Shown piece by piece: positions 10,959-23,274 of a stretch of DNA of 64,000 bases (the stretch's first letter is position 1; each line of letters begins with the position of its first letter). A model generated the notes under the pieces. It did no database searches. It was not told the DNA's origin and saw nothing but the letters and a program-made list of their open reading frames with translations. The position numbers and the translations under genes were made by a program. Source of the DNA: Cinclus cinclus (lineage: Eukaryota > Chordata > Aves > Passeriformes > Cinclidae); the NCBI RefSeq assembly GCF_963662255.1, contig NC_085072.1, positions 2,980,001 through 3,044,000 on the forward strand, given 5' to 3'.

Positions 10959-12917
10959 GAGCGGGGACTGTGCGGCTGCACAGGGTGAAGGGCTCTCCCC
11001 ACCGCCTCCAGCCCTGGGGGTCAGCGTGGCCGGAGGGTCCTGCTGGCCCTGTCCCCGTCCTAAGCCACAAGGACGGACCCCGCCAGCGGTGACAGCTCCA
11101 AAAACCACCCGGCCTTTTGTCTGCCAGCCCAGCCAGATGTGCGGGCAGCTGTGGCGGGAGGAGGCAGGCGGTGACAGCGGCTCCGGGGGACGGGGACAGA
11201 CACCGAGGGTGAGTCGGGGGCCACCGCCGTGGTTTGGGTTTTCGGCCTGGGGTGGGGGGAGATTCTGGGGGAGCTCCTACGCTCTGCAGCACCGAGCTGG
11301 CCCCTCGGCAGTTTGGCCGGGATTGTTTGGTTGTTTTTAATTTTTTCCCCCATTCCAGAGCTTTGCTTTCCCTGCTCGATGGTGGATTTGAGGAGAAAAG
11401 GGGTGGGGGAAAAAAAAAAAAAAAAAAAAAAAAAAGCAGGGAATGGACAGAGAGCGACGCTCCGGGAGGGGATAAAGGGCACGGGAGGCGGCCAGGGATG
11501 GCTCCCAGGTGCTGGGAGCTGCATTCCCGCTCCTGGAAACTCCTCTGGGATCGAGCAGATCCCAGCACGTCCCCTCTCTTTGCCGGCACGGATGGGAATG
11601 GGGGGTGATGCGCTGGTCACGGAGCCGCCGGCGGGGCTGGAATCCAGGGATGCTGGCAGGATGCGATCCAGGCGGGAGCGGCGCTTCCCGGGCATTAACC
11701 CCTCGGTGCCCGAGCGACGAGGAAAATGTGACGGGAGGGACATTGTGTGTGAAATCCATGAACAGCGCGGTCCTTGGGGCTCCTGCCCAGCTCTCCTTCA
11801 CCTGCGGGCGCCGGGCTCGGTCACCCCAGGGAGGGGACAGCCAGCCGAGGAGGGGGGGACAGCAAAGGTGACAGCAAAGCACACGTCGGGAGCAGCCGAG
11901 GTGTCGTTTTGGCGTCGTTTTGGTGTCATTTTAATGTCATTTCCCTGCTTTCCGTGTTTAGCTTTCCGTGTTTAGCTCCCCGCTCTGCCCAGCGCTGCCC
12001 CTCCCCGCCGCGGCTGCACCGCCCGCAGTGCCCGGGTGCCCGTGCCAGAGCCCGGGGGCTGTGCCCTGCCAGCCTGGAGAGCCCCGCGATGCCCCCGGGA
12101 GCCGCTCCGGGAAAGGGCTCGGGGCTGGCAGCGACCCCGAGCTCCGAGCGTGGCAGAGCCAGCGCTGCCCTCGCCTCTCCCGGGCTCAGCCCGGCCCTGG
12201 CCGCCTCCCCTGGCTTCTCCCAGAGTCTGGAAAAAGGGATTGGAGCCAGCCAGGAGGAGCGGGAGAAGCCTCTGGACACGCGGGGTTGGTCCCAGTGATC
12301 CCCCGGAGGGGAGCGGGGCGAGCTCGGGGCAGGGAAAAGCCCCTGGGAGCCGGGAAAAGCCCCTGGGAGCGGCGTTGGCAGAGATGCTTCGGCCGGGAGC
12401 TGCAGGTGGGCGCTGCCATCGCTCCTGGGCACCGGGATCCGCTTCCTCCGGCCTCGATGTGTCCGGAGCCACGCGCGGGTGTCACCTCTGTCCCCTCCTG
12501 TGTCCCCTCCCCGTCGCCTCCTCGGGACGCGGCGCTGGTGCCGAGCCAGGACCCAGCCCTGCCTTCCCTGGAGCCCCGATCCTGCAGCCTGGATGTGGGC
12601 AGAGCCCCTGGAAAAGCTGGGATGGGAATGGCTCATCCTTGTCTCCCTCAGCCCTGCGGTGGCGACGGGTGGCTCAGGACAAGATTCCCTGTCCTGGGGA
12701 TTGTCCTGGGATGTCCCTCAGGTCACCCTCCCGGCTCCAGCCCTGGTCCCCTGTGCAGGAGGATCCCGCTCCTGCCCTGCTGAGGATTTTCCTGCCATTC
12801 CCGGCTCTCGGTGTCCCCTCTGCGGGCAGTGGGAGCGGCTCTGGCACCTGCTGGCACCGCTGGAAGTGGCAGAGCACGATCGGGATCTGAGGGCTGGGCT
12901 TGGCCTCTGCTCCTCGG
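10959..12917. promoter_or_regulatory. GC-rich, CpG-dense region (candidate promoter of an unseen transcript)
   Basis: CG dinucleotides are dense from about 11580 to 12560, including gagcggcgcttcccgg and ccccgccgcggctgc, unlike most of the left flank. A poly-A run lies at 11410-11434. I could not identify a protein exon. A noncoding leader exon of LRRN2, about 14 kb downstream, is one possibility. Confidence 0.35.
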
Positions 12918-13095
12918 CCATTCCCAACCCTTTATATGGGATCTCCCTTCCCATTCCCAACCCTTTATACGGGATCTCCCTTCCCATTCCCAACCCTTTA
13001 TACGGGATCTCCCTTCCCATTCCCAACCCTTTATACGGGATCTCCCTTCCCATTCCCAACCCTTGCATTTATGTGGGATCTCCCTTCCCATCCAC
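12918..13095. repeat. 32-bp minisatellite, about 5 copies
   Basis: Units start 'attcccaaccctttatacgg' and end 'gatctcccttcc'. Nearly identical copies, with a last divergent unit. Confidence 0.93.
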
Positions 13096-15820
13096 AGCAG
13101 AAAATTGGGAGTTGAGCCGTGCCCAGAGCCCCAGCAGATCCCTCTGGCACAGGGAAAAGGGCCGGGAATTCTGCAGGACCCCGATCCAACCCCATCCCGA
13201 CCCCATCCTGCCTCAGCGGGGCTGCAGAGCTGCAGGAAATCGCTTTTCCCAAAAAAAAAAAAAAAAAAAAAAAAGAAAAAAAAAAGAAAAGCTGTGTTGA
13301 GCTGGATTCACCCCCTCGAGGGTTCGGAGGAGCTGTTCTCATTCCCATGGAATTTTGGATTCCCACGGAATCCCGATTCCAGAGGTGCCCTGCCCAGCCG
13401 TGGCTCCTTCTCCTGACGGCTCAGGGCACCTCTGGAATCGGGATTCCATGGGAATCTCCTGGACTAGGAGATTCCTGGAATCTCCTGAATACTCCTGCTC
13501 CTGGAGTAGCTGGAAAAAACACTTCCCTGCCATTCAGGGATGTGATCCTGGATTTCCTGGCTAGGACAGGGACTGGGGGGATGCTGAGAATGTTGGGAAT
13601 TCCACCTGTCCAGGTGAATCCCAAACACGTGGCTCTGCCCCTTTATTCCCAGATTTTCTCCTGGATCACACTAACACTTCTTCCCTTCCCGGTGAGATTC
13701 CATGGGATAGCATTCCCGATGTCCCAAAGTGACAAAAATTCATCACCACCCCCTTCTTTTGCTCCCAAATCCCTTTTCCAGGACATGAAAGAGCTGTTCC
13801 TGTTGTCCATTCCCAATCCCAAGGTTCCAGGCCTTGGAATGAGGGCTGGGATCTTTCCCCCCTGACTTTGGTTTTATGGGATTATTCCCAAGGGAATAAT
13901 TCCCAGCTCAGCTCAGGAAGGAAAATTCCAATCCCAGCTGCTGCTTCCCATCAGGGAAGCACTGGGATAAACAGGAAAATGTGATGAGCTGAAAATTCCT
14001 GAAATCTGGGGGCGTCCCCTGTGGATAAAGCCCCGCACTGGGATTTTGGGGTGGAATTTTGGGATCGGGATCGCTGCTCCTGAGTTGAGGGACAAACCTG
14101 GATAAACCTGTCCTCTTCCAGCATCCATTTATCCAGAACCCAGGAACCTCTGGAATGCCCAGCAGCATTCCAGGACATCCATTTATTTATGGAAGGCTTT
14201 AGAAAAGGTGGATCCAGAAGTTGAATTTTAGGATTTTTTGGGGAAAATCACCCCGGGAGAATTTGCTGTCCCCTCTACCATCCAGTCGGGAGCTCTTGGG
14301 GATCATTTCCATGGAAAATTCCCACAATTCCAAGGTGGGATAGGGGCTGGAAAATCCCAGGCATCCCTCCCAAATCCTGGCAGTGGGAGCTGTTTGCAAA
14401 CACTCGGGAAAAGCAGGAATTATGTGCGGCTCTGTTTGGAGCGTGATCCCAGAAAACAAATAAATATGGGAAAAATTGGGATCCGTTCCCAGACAATTCA
14501 CAAAGGCCTTAATTGGGATTGAAGTCTGGGGCTCTTCTCACCCAGACTTGATACATAAATTATTTGGGATAAATTATTTGGGATAAATAATAATTCACCA
14601 GCTCTGCTTGGAATTAAGGCTGGGTTTTCCCTCCAGGAATGATCCTGGATTTTCCTGACCCTCTCCAGGCTCTCAATCTCTGTTAAAATCCCATTTTTAA
14701 TGGAATTTAGAATGAACCTTAAAAAAAAAAAAAAATCATTCCCAGGTGAAATTTGAGGGTCGGGGTTTTGTCCTTCCAGGTGGCCAAAACAAGGAAAATC
14801 CAGGCTGGGAATTTTTTTTTTTTTTTTTTTTTCAGGAAGAGAGAGGCTTTAATAAGGAATTTTAAATGAGGAATTTGGAATTAGCAGGAAAAGGAGTTTT
14901 GCATCTTAACCAGCTTTTCCCAGAGGATCAGAGGAGCCAGCTCCAGATCTTTTTTAGGAAGGAAAAAAAACAGCTTTGCTTCCCTGAATCCCAGCAGAAC
15001 CTTTGGGAATAAAGAGAGGGGGAAAAATGATTAAAAATGCAAATTCTGGCTACGTGGAAAATGGAAAATAAAAGGGATTTTTCCTATTTATGATCCATTA
15101 AAAATGAGCCAATTCGGTCTGTGCCAGGAGAGGCTTTTCCAAAGCTTTTTTGTCGTGTGGTTGTCGCCCTTTCCAGGATGATTCTTAAATTTCAAGGAAT
15201 ATTTTGGCCGCTCCAAGCAGCGTTTGATGCCTCATCAAAGCCTCTTCCCTCCCCCCGCCAAAAAAAATAATTAAAATAAAATAAAAGCGAGGAAAAAGGG
15301 CGGCGGCTTTGATCCCGATTTGCAAATTGCTGCGGGGCCGAGCTTTTCCCAGGAATGTTTGGATTCCCTTGGAAAATTCTGAGCACATTCCCATTTCTGA
15401 GTGACTTTTCCCAACTCCCACGAGCTCCCGGGATGGGTTATCCCAGTCCCCGGCTCTGGGAAGTTCCCGAATTCCCGAATTCCCAAAATTCTCAGGATTC
15501 TTCCCCTTGGAAGCGCCGAGGGGCAGGATCTGGGTCAGTCCTTCCCTGAATTTCCATCCGCGCTGAAATCTCCCGCTGGAATTCCCTTTTTGTGGAATTC
15601 TTGTTTAAAACAGGGATTCCAGGGATATTTTCCAGCTGTTTTTATGGCTCTGTAATAATTCCTTGGCTCCTTTTTCCCTGTAAAATCCTCTAAGGAAACG
15701 TCGCTTCCTTGGGCAGGGTTGTCCTTCCTGGCTTGGCAATAGATTTTCCCGGAATTCCCAAAATGCTGAAAAGATGGGAGAGCAGGGATTTCTCCTGCTG
15801 TGCCCACACTCGTGCTGGGA
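13096..15820. other. Intergenic sequence, no gene seen
   Basis: It holds poly-A at 13251-13290, a near-palindrome around 13360-13445 ('ggaatcccgattccagaggt' against its reverse) and a poly-T tract near 14812-14832. From 14560 to 15300 it is AT-rich and unique, without open frames of note. No exon supported. Confidence 0.45.
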
Positions 15821-16369
15821 AATGGATTTGGGAAACGGATTTGGGAGTGGATTTGGGAGTGGATTTGGGAATGGATTTGGGAAGTGGATTTGGGAATGGA
15901 TTTGGGAGTGGATTTGAGAAGTGGATTTGGGAAGTGGATTTGGGAAGTGGATTTGGGAATGGATTTGGGAATGGATTTGGGAAGTGGATTTGGGAAGTGG
16001 ATTTGGGAATGGATTTGGGAATGGATTTGGGAAGTGGATTTGGGAAGTGGATTTGGGAATGGATTTGGGAGTGGATTTGAGAAGTGGATTTGAGAAGTGG
16101 ATTTGGGAATGGATTTGGGAATGGATTTGGGAATGGATTTGGGAATGGATTTGGGAAGTGGATTTGGGAAGTGGATTTGGGAAGTGGATTTGGGAATGGA
16201 TTTGAGAATGGATTTGGGAGTGGATTTGGGAGTGGATTTGGGAAGTGGATTTGGGAAGTGGATTTGGGAATGGATTTGGAAATGGATTTGGGAAGTGGAT
16301 TTGGGAATGGATTTGGGAATGGATTTGGGAAGTGGATTTGGGAAGTGGATTTGGGAATGGATTTGGTTC
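15821..16369. repeat. 12/13-bp 'ggatttgggaat' minisatellite
   Basis: About 45 units of ggatttgggaat or ggatttgggaagt mixed over 550 bp. The unit is G-rich but is not the vertebrate telomere hexamer. Confidence 0.96.
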
Positions 16370-17432
16370 TGTCAGGAGCCCTCAAGGTCTGTGGGGACAG
16401 GGATCGGCTTTCCCTGCTGCATTTTCCAGGTTTTCCTGTTTCCTGCTGCCGAATCCCTGGAAACAGAGGGATTTTTCCATGGGAATGAGAGGGATGAGCA
16501 GCTGGGATTCTCCTTGGATCTCCAAAGCTTTTCCTTCCTGCTCCAGCGCCATTCCAGCCTCCAGCTCCCCCTGGCTCATCCCACTTTTCCCTCCATGGAT
16601 TAATTCCCTTTTCATTCCCTTTTCCCTTTGATTTCATCCCAGATAAGCTGGAAGTGGAATTTCCCGGGAATCAGGGAAGCTTTTCCCAGGCTGTGGGTGG
16701 AGGGGAGGGGAGAGGGAGGTTTGCGCAGGATCCACATCCCGCTGGAAAATCCCTCAAATTCCATAAAAACAGCGCTGCTCCATCCCTCCCCAGCTCCCCG
16801 AGCCTTTCCCGGCGCTTCCAGAGGGATTTGCCTCCATCCCACGGATCGTGCCCCGGAGCCGTGCCTGGCAGTCGCCATGGCAACCGTACATTTTCCTTAG
16901 GATTCTGAACCTCTCCTTGGCATCTGCACCGATCCGTGGCTTTTTTTTTTTTTTCTTTTTTTTTTTTTTTTGGATGCTGGAGGTTGTTCCCCTTCCTTGG
17001 AGGGGCTGGATCCGCTTGAAAAGCCTGGATTTGATTTTTTTTTTCCCGGTTTTTGTTTGGTTGGTTTGTTGTTGTTGTTTTTTTTTGTTTGTTTTTTTTG
17101 TTACTGCTGGACCTTCCCTCCTTTTTGCCTTGACCTGCGGTCAGCGACTCCAGAGTTGCAATTTGTCGGGAATTGGGAGCCCATGTGACCCCATCCCGGA
17201 GCCCATTCCCTACTGGAATTCCCTGGAATCGCTGCCCCATCCCTGCCTCCCTTCCCTCAGGGAGGAGCAGTTTCATCCATGGATGGAACGACAAAAAAGC
17301 TGGAAGCGGGAAGGGCCCAGCAAAATTCCCAATTCTCCAGTGAGATTCCTGGTTCTCCAGTGAGATTCCCATTTTTCCAGCCCTCTCCAGCCCCTTCCCT
17401 GTGCAGCATTCCCACCTGCAGCAATAGCACTG
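16370..17432. other. Intergenic sequence, no gene seen
   Basis: Unique sequence with T-rich simple tracts at about 16940-17100 and an X-box at 16871-16884. No exon could be supported. Confidence 0.45.
16871..16884. promoter_or_regulatory. RFX-type X-box palindrome
   Basis: gtcgccatggcaac fits GTNRCC-N2-GGCAAC at every defined base. It is the third full match in the first 17 kb. Confidence 0.4.
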
Positions 17433-17555
17433 AGCCACAGGAATATTTTTTCCCAGCCACAGGAATATTTTTTCCCCAGCCACAGGAATATTTTTTCCCC
17501 AGCCACAGGAATATTTTTTCCCCAGCCACAGGAATATTTTTTCCCCAGCCACAGG
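17433..17555. repeat. 23-bp minisatellite, 5 copies plus part
   Basis: Near-identical copies of 'ccacaggaatattttttccc' + cag. Confidence 0.95.
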
Positions 17556-17782
17556 AACCTCTGGAGAAATAACAGGAATGCTTCCGCCATGGGTTTGGTT
17601 TTAATCACACTCAGGGAATCATTCTCAGGGTTTTTTTTTCCCACTTTTAATACCCTGGATTTCCCCTCCCTCCCTGCCTGGGGGAATTTTAAGGAGCCTG
17701 GATTTATCCCTGTGGAGGGAATCCCACACCAGCGCCAGACTGGAGGAAGATTTCTTCCCAAAATACCCCAAGGGAGCCACGC

Positions 17783-17968
17783 TGGAGCAGCCCCAGATCA
17801 CTCCCAGCCTCTGGATCTGGGGGCTGGGAGGTTTTTCCACCCAATCCAGGATCCTGGAATGCCGGGAGCTGTCACTGGAGCAGCCCCAGGTTATTCCCAG
17901 CCTCTGGATCTGGGGGCTGGGAGGTTTTTCCACCCAATCCAGGATCCTGGAATGCCGGGAGCCGCCGT
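17783..17968. repeat. 93-bp tandem duplication
   Basis: Two copies offset by 93 bp, each containing 'cctctggatctgggggctgg' and 'ggatcctggaatgccgggag', almost identical and therefore young. Confidence 0.95.
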
Positions 17969-18382
17969 CTCTGGCGTTTCCAAAGGGAGCGGATTGGTTG
18001 GGATGCGCTCCCCCCGCCTCTGTGTCCTTTGGAACCCACAATTTATGGAAAAATTTGGGATTTGGGAGCCTTGACATTCCCTGGAGAGTGCCGTCCCCAT
18101 CCTGCTGCCCTTGGAAAGGGGAAGGGAGGTTTGGGGGGAGCTGCTCTGCAAATGAGGCGGCGTTAATGAGGAATTAATTATCGATCCCATCCGCTGGGAA
18201 GGTCACTGGGAATGACACAGCAGCGTCCCTGGAGTGTCCTGCATGGAGCAGCGCTGGGTTTATGGAATTCTGGGGGGGCTGAGCCCTTCCCTGCGCTCCC
18301 AGAGAGGGATTTTCCAGTGGGATGTGGATCCAGATGGAAAAACCTGGCCTGATCTCCAGTAAAATCCCTCAGATCCTCTAGG
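17969..18382. other. Intergenic, unique
   Basis: At 18135-18185 there is a non-repetitive stretch with tgcaaatga (octamer-like) and ttaatgaggaattaattatc homeodomain cores. No exon seen. Confidence 0.35.
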
Positions 18383-18466
18383 GAATGGGATGGGATCCAT
18401 GGGATGGGATCCATGGGATGGGATCCATGGGATGGGATCCATGGGATGGGATCCATGGGATGGGAT
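18383..18466. repeat. 14-bp 'gggatgggatccat' array, about 6 copies
   Basis: Perfect or near-perfect tandem units directly preceding the larger 21-bp array. Confidence 0.93.
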
Positions 18467-18565
18467 GGAGACCCTGGAGTCTCCCAGCAGGTGGGATGAA
18501 CAATTCCTGAGCCCTCAGGAGGGAATTCCCAGCACTGACCCAGAATCATCCCCGGCTCCAGCTCC

Positions 18566-19820
18566 AACTCCAGCTCCTGGAGCATCATTCCCAATTCCTA
18601 GAGCAGCATTCCCAACTCCTGGAGCTGCATTCCCAATTCCTAGATCAGCATTCCCAACTCCTGGAGCAGCATTCCCAATCTCTGGAGCTGCATTCCCAAT
18701 TCCTAGAGCAGCATTCCCAACTCCTGGAGCTGCATTCCCAATTCCTAGACCAGCATTCCCAACTCCTAGATCAGCATTCCCAATTCCTAGACCAGCATTC
18801 CCAACTCCTGGAGCAGCATTCCCAATTCCTAGATCAGCATTCCCAACTCCTGGAGCTGCATTCCCAACTCCTAGATCAGCATTCCCAACTCCTGGAGCAG
18901 CATTCCCGATCTCTGGAGCTGCATTCCCAATTCCTAGAGCAGCATTCCCAACTCCTGGAGCAGCATTCCCGATCTCTGGAGCTGCATTCCCAACTCCTGG
19001 AGCAGCATTCCCGACTCCTGGAGCTGCATTCCCGGTTCCTGGAGCTGCATTCCCGACTCCTGGAGCTGCATTCCCGACTCCTGGAGCTGCATTCCCGACT
19101 CCTGGAGCTGCATTCCCGGTCCCTGGAGCTGCATTCCCGGCTCTTGGAGCCTCATTCCCGATTCCTGGAGCTGCATTCCCGGCTCCTGGAGCTGCATTCC
19201 CGGCTCCTGGAGCTGCATTCCCGACTCCTGGAGCTGCATTCCCGGTCCCTGGAGCTGCATTCCCGGCTCCTGGAGCTGCATTCCCGGTTCCTGGAGCTGC
19301 ATTCCCGACTCCTGGAGCTGCATTCCCGGTTCCTGGAGCTGCATTCCCGACTCCTGGAGCTGCATTCCCGGTCCCTGGAGCTGCATTCCCGGCTCTTGGA
19401 GCCTCATTCCCGATTCCTGGAGCTGCATTCCCGGCTCCTGGAGCTGCATTCCCGACTCCTGGAGCTGCATTCCCGGCTCCTGGAGCTGCATTCCCGGTCC
19501 CTGGAGCTGCATTCCCGGCTCCTGGAGCTGCATTCCCGACTCCTGGATCAGCATTCCCGGCTCCTGGAGCTGCATTCCCGGTCCCTGGAGCTGCATTCCC
19601 GGTCCCTGGAGCCTCATTCCCGATTCCTGGAGCTGCATTCCCGGTCCCTGGAGCTGCATTCCCGGTCCCTGGAGCTGCATTCCCTGTTCCTGGAGCTGCA
19701 TTCCCGACTCCTGGAGCTGCATTCCCGGTCCCTGGAGCTGCATTCCCGGTCCCTGGAGCTGCATTCCCGGCTCCTGGAGCTGCATTCCCGGCTCCTGGAG
19801 CTGCATTCCCGGTTCCTCGG
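18566..19820. repeat. 21-bp minisatellite, ~59 copies, open in several frames
   Basis: Units are variants of 'ctggagctgcattcccgact' + c. The 21-bp period preserves reading frame, so the plus strand carries a 525-codon frame of repeated PGAAFPV/T/A heptapeptides and the minus strand a GNAAPG frame. The left third uses cattcccaa and the right two thirds cattcccg, marking two subfamilies. The repeat peptide superficially resembles elastin, but there is no signal peptide, splice structure or non-repeat domain. Confidence 0.95.
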
Positions 19821-19849
19821 GCAGGGTCCAAAGCCGCGCTCCCCGATCC

Positions 19850-20154
19850 CAGCCCCACCTGGGAACGAGCCCAATTAACCCCCCCGATCCGCAGGATAAC
19901 AATTAGCCGCTCGCAAATTGCAATTGTCACCTCGCTCCCGATTTTAATTTGGCCTAATGAAGGTTAAGTGATTCCGTCTCGCTCCTGCTCCCCCGGCCCC
20001 GCCGACCCGCTGGCGTCCCGCAGCCTTTTCCTGGGAATTTTGCCGGGAATTTCCGGGACGTTCCGGATCCCAGAGCAGATAAAAGTTCCATTTAAGGGTT
20101 TTTGTCGCCGTGCGGCACAGCCCGGCACTGCGGCTGCTCCTCCTTTGTCACCAA
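19850..20154. promoter_or_regulatory. Candidate conserved noncoding element
   Basis: A non-repetitive block between two arrays carries clustered cores: caattaac, acaattagcc, gcaaattgcaattg, taatttgg and cctaatgaagg. Such homeodomain/POU-like clusters are common in developmental enhancers. It lies about 7 kb upstream of LRRN2. Assignment is inference only. Confidence 0.3.
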
Positions 20155-20900
20155 ACCTCTCCGGGATGTCCTGGATTCCCTGAATTTTTCTGGGATGTTC
20201 AGGGAATCCCAAACCTCTCTGGGATGCCCAGGATTCCCTGAATTTTTCTGGGATGCTCAGGCAACCCCAAACCTCTCTGGGATGTTCAGGGAATCCCAAA
20301 CCTCTCCGGGATGCCCAGGATTCCCTGAATTTTTCTGGGATGCTCAGGCAACCCCAAACCTCTCTGGGATGTTCAGGGAATCCCAAACCTCTCCGGGATG
20401 CCCAGGATTCCCTGATTTTTTCTGGGATGCTCAGGGAATCCCAAACCTCTCTGGGATGCTCAGGCAATCCTGGATCTCTCTGGGATGTTCAGGGAATCCC
20501 AAACCTCTCCGGGATGCCCAGGATTCCCTGAATTTTTCTGGGATGCTCAGGGAATCCCAAACCTCTCTGGGATGCTCAGGGAATCCTGAACTTTTTCTGG
20601 GATGCTCAGGCAACCCCAAACCTCTCTGGGATGTTCAGGGAATCCCAAACCTCTCTGGGATGTTCAGGGAATCCTGGATCTCTCTGGGATGTTCAGGGAA
20701 TCCTGGATCTCTCTGGGATGTTCACGGAATCCTGAACTTTTCCTGGGATGTTCAGGGAATCCTGGATCTCTCTGGAATGTTCAGGGAATCCTGGATCTCT
20801 CTGGGGTATTCAGAATTCCCTGAATTTTTCCTGAATGTTCAGGGAATCCTGAACTTTTTCTGGGATGCTCAGGGCATCCCAAATTTCTCTGTGGGAATGC
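20155..20900. repeat. ~28-bp minisatellite, roughly 26 copies
   Basis: Units are 'tctgggatgttcagggaatc' plus 'ccaaacctc' or 'ctggatctc' variants, in a mixed higher-order pattern. Confidence 0.95.
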
Positions 20901-21609
20901 TGGGGGCTCACAGTTCCCCACAGTTCCCAGTGCAGGGACTGGAGCAGCGCCGATCACAGAATTTCCCAAAATCTGGAAGCAAATTCCATGTGGAAACTTT
21001 CCCTGGAACCTTCAGTGATGCCTTTAAGAGGCTGAAGGGCTCCAAATTATCCCTCAGGAAGGAAATCCTGGAAAAACGAGGCAGCAACAGCCGGGAAGGG
21101 CGTGTGGGAATATTCGGGATATTCTGGGATGCACCTGCGACTTCTCCTGCCTGGATCGGGAAATTCCATGGAACCGACCCTGTGTGAGAGGAAAAACGAC
21201 CCAAGGCTCTGAAAATTAAAAAAAAAAAAGAGTTGGCCGGAAGAAAAATACCCCAAAATCAGCTTTTTCCTCCTTCCCCATCCCCTTTCTGCCCAGAATG
21301 TTCTGGATTTGCCGTTGGAAATGTGGGATTTGGGATCTGCGGGCACAGCTGGAGTTCAGCTCCTGCTGCAGCCTGGAGCGGCTGCCAGGCGCTGGAGCTG
21401 CTCCCAAAAATGCAGAGAGCTGCAGCCCAGCACGGCTCGGGTAGGGGATAAAAACCTGGATTTTCCAGAGGGAAGGACAATCCAGCTAAAATTCCATCTC
21501 CCCAGTCTTGGATTTCTCCAGCCAGCTTTTCCCCCATGGAATTTGGACAATTCCAAATGCTCCAGTTAACCCCACGGACTGAGGCTCAGGGATAAAATGA
21601 GATGACCCC
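20901..21609. other. Intergenic sequence, no gene seen
   Basis: Unique sequence; no exon or known element recognised. Confidence 0.4.
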
Positions 21610-21900
21610 AGGCTGAAAATCATGGATTCGAGGTTTCCTGGTTGAAAATCCTGGATTTGAGTTCTCCTGGAAGAAAATCCTGGATTTGAGTTCTCCTGGA
21701 AGAAAACCATGGATTTAATATTTCCTGGTTGAAAATCCTGGATTTGAGTTTTCTCAGCTGAAAATCATGGATTTGAGTTCTCCTGGAAGAAAATCATGGA
21801 TTTGAGATTTCCTGGTTGAAAATCATGGATTTCAGTTCTCCTGGAAGAAAATAATGGATTTGAGTTTTCTCAGCTGAAAATCATGGATTTGAGATTTTCC
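21610..21900. repeat. 29/30-bp minisatellite, about 10 copies
   Basis: Units 'gaaaatcatggatttgagtt' with ctcctggaa or tcctggtt endings. Confidence 0.92.
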
Positions 21901-23274
21901 ACAGCCCGGAACGCGCCGCACTCAGGGGACAGCGCTGTCACCTCTGCGGTTTGTGGTATCCAGAGGGAAGATCCTCATGGATTTTGCTCCCAGATTTCAC
22001 TGCTGAGTCCTCTCCTGATCCATGGTCCAGGATGTCCAAGGAAGAGCTGGAAGCCACCCCAGGAGATGTCCCTGTCCCCAGGAGATGTCCCTGTCCTGCT
22101 CCCACCCCTCCCCAGCACCGCTCTCTGTTGAGGCCTCGCTCCCGATTTTTCCAAGATGAGGAAGGAGAAATGCTTGGGAAAATCCCTGGGGATTGATCCC
22201 GACAGAATGAAGGAATGAACCTTCGGGAAGCCCGCGAGAGGTGCTGAGCTGAATTTTGGAGAAGGGACCAAGGCGGGTGACCTGAGCATCTCCTCAGCCT
22301 CCAAAGCTCCCTGGGTGTGGGACGGGATGAGCGATCCCTAGGGAATGTCTGTGGGATCCCAACCCTTCTGGAATGTGCAGTTTGAGGCGGAGAGAGCCAA
22401 ATTCTGCCTTTTTTAAATTATTATTTTCCAGGCTGGAGGCTCGAGGAAGCCACAGGAACCTGCGGGAGCAGTTCAGGGGGGTGTCAAAAAACCACAACCA
22501 AAACAATTCCAGAGGCGAGACAACAATCCCAGAGGCGAGACAACAATCCCAGAGCCTGGAAGCGCCAGGATGAGCACACCAGGCTGATTTCCCAGCCCTC
22601 CTCATTAAAATCCAGCCGGAGAGAGGCCGAGAAGCACCGGGATAAGAAGCGCCTGCTGCCCCCGGGGCTCTTCGCTGCTCCCGGCTGCGTTTTTATCTCC
22701 TGGCTGCCTCCCAGACAAGCAGGAATAACAGGAATAACGTTATCGCCCGCCGAGATGCAGGAGGATCGAAAAAAAAAAAAATAAATAAAATAAATCCCAT
22801 CCCCTGTGCACAAAACAAGGATTAAGTGAGGGGAGAAAAGGCTGGGGAAGGTTTGGAGAGGATTCTGCTGATCCTGGTGGCTCCAAACCCTGTCGAGCCT
22901 GGCCTTGGACACTTCCAGGGAAGTGGGGAAAGCTTTGCCAGGGCCTTGCCACCCTCGCAGGGAAGGATTTCTTCCCAAAATCCCATCTAAAGGCACCCCG
23001 TGTTCCGCTGGGAACAGCTCCAGGTGAAAGCTTCCAAAGCCGCTTTTCCCGAGCAAAAATCCCGGCTCAGAGCTCGGCAGGGACTTTGCCAGGTGCTCCC
23101 GTCTCGTGGAAATGTTGGCTTTTTTTATTTTTTAGGGAATGACATCCCAAAATGGCAGCTGGAGGCGGCCATGGGGTGGCACAAGGGGACACGAGTGGGG
23201 ACACGGCCGTCACCTGCGGGGGTGATGGGGTTAAGGGGTGGAGCTGCTGGGAAGGGGAGTGGGAATGGCCTGGT
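21901..23274. other. Intergenic sequence with CR1-like fragment
   Basis: No gene seen. It includes a 22-bp triplet repeat near 22503-22553 and a CR1-like fragment (22885-23015). Confidence 0.45.
22885..23015 (-). mobile_element. CR1-like LINE 3'-end fragment
   Basis: The plus strand reads gagcctggccttggacactt, then ccttgccaccctcgcag and aaggatttcttccc, in the order of the remembered CR1 3'-terminal sequence seen in reverse complement. Diverged and truncated. Orientation is inferred from memory of the consensus. Confidence 0.6.

Noticed and set aside
15821..16369. Interstitial telomeric repeat
   Set aside because: The unit is ggatttgggaat, not TTAGGG, and the period is 12/13.
18390..19967. 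525-codon plus-strand frame rich in PGAAFP
   Set aside because: The 21-bp period explains the open frame; the same region is open on the minus strand as well, and the flanks have no gene features.
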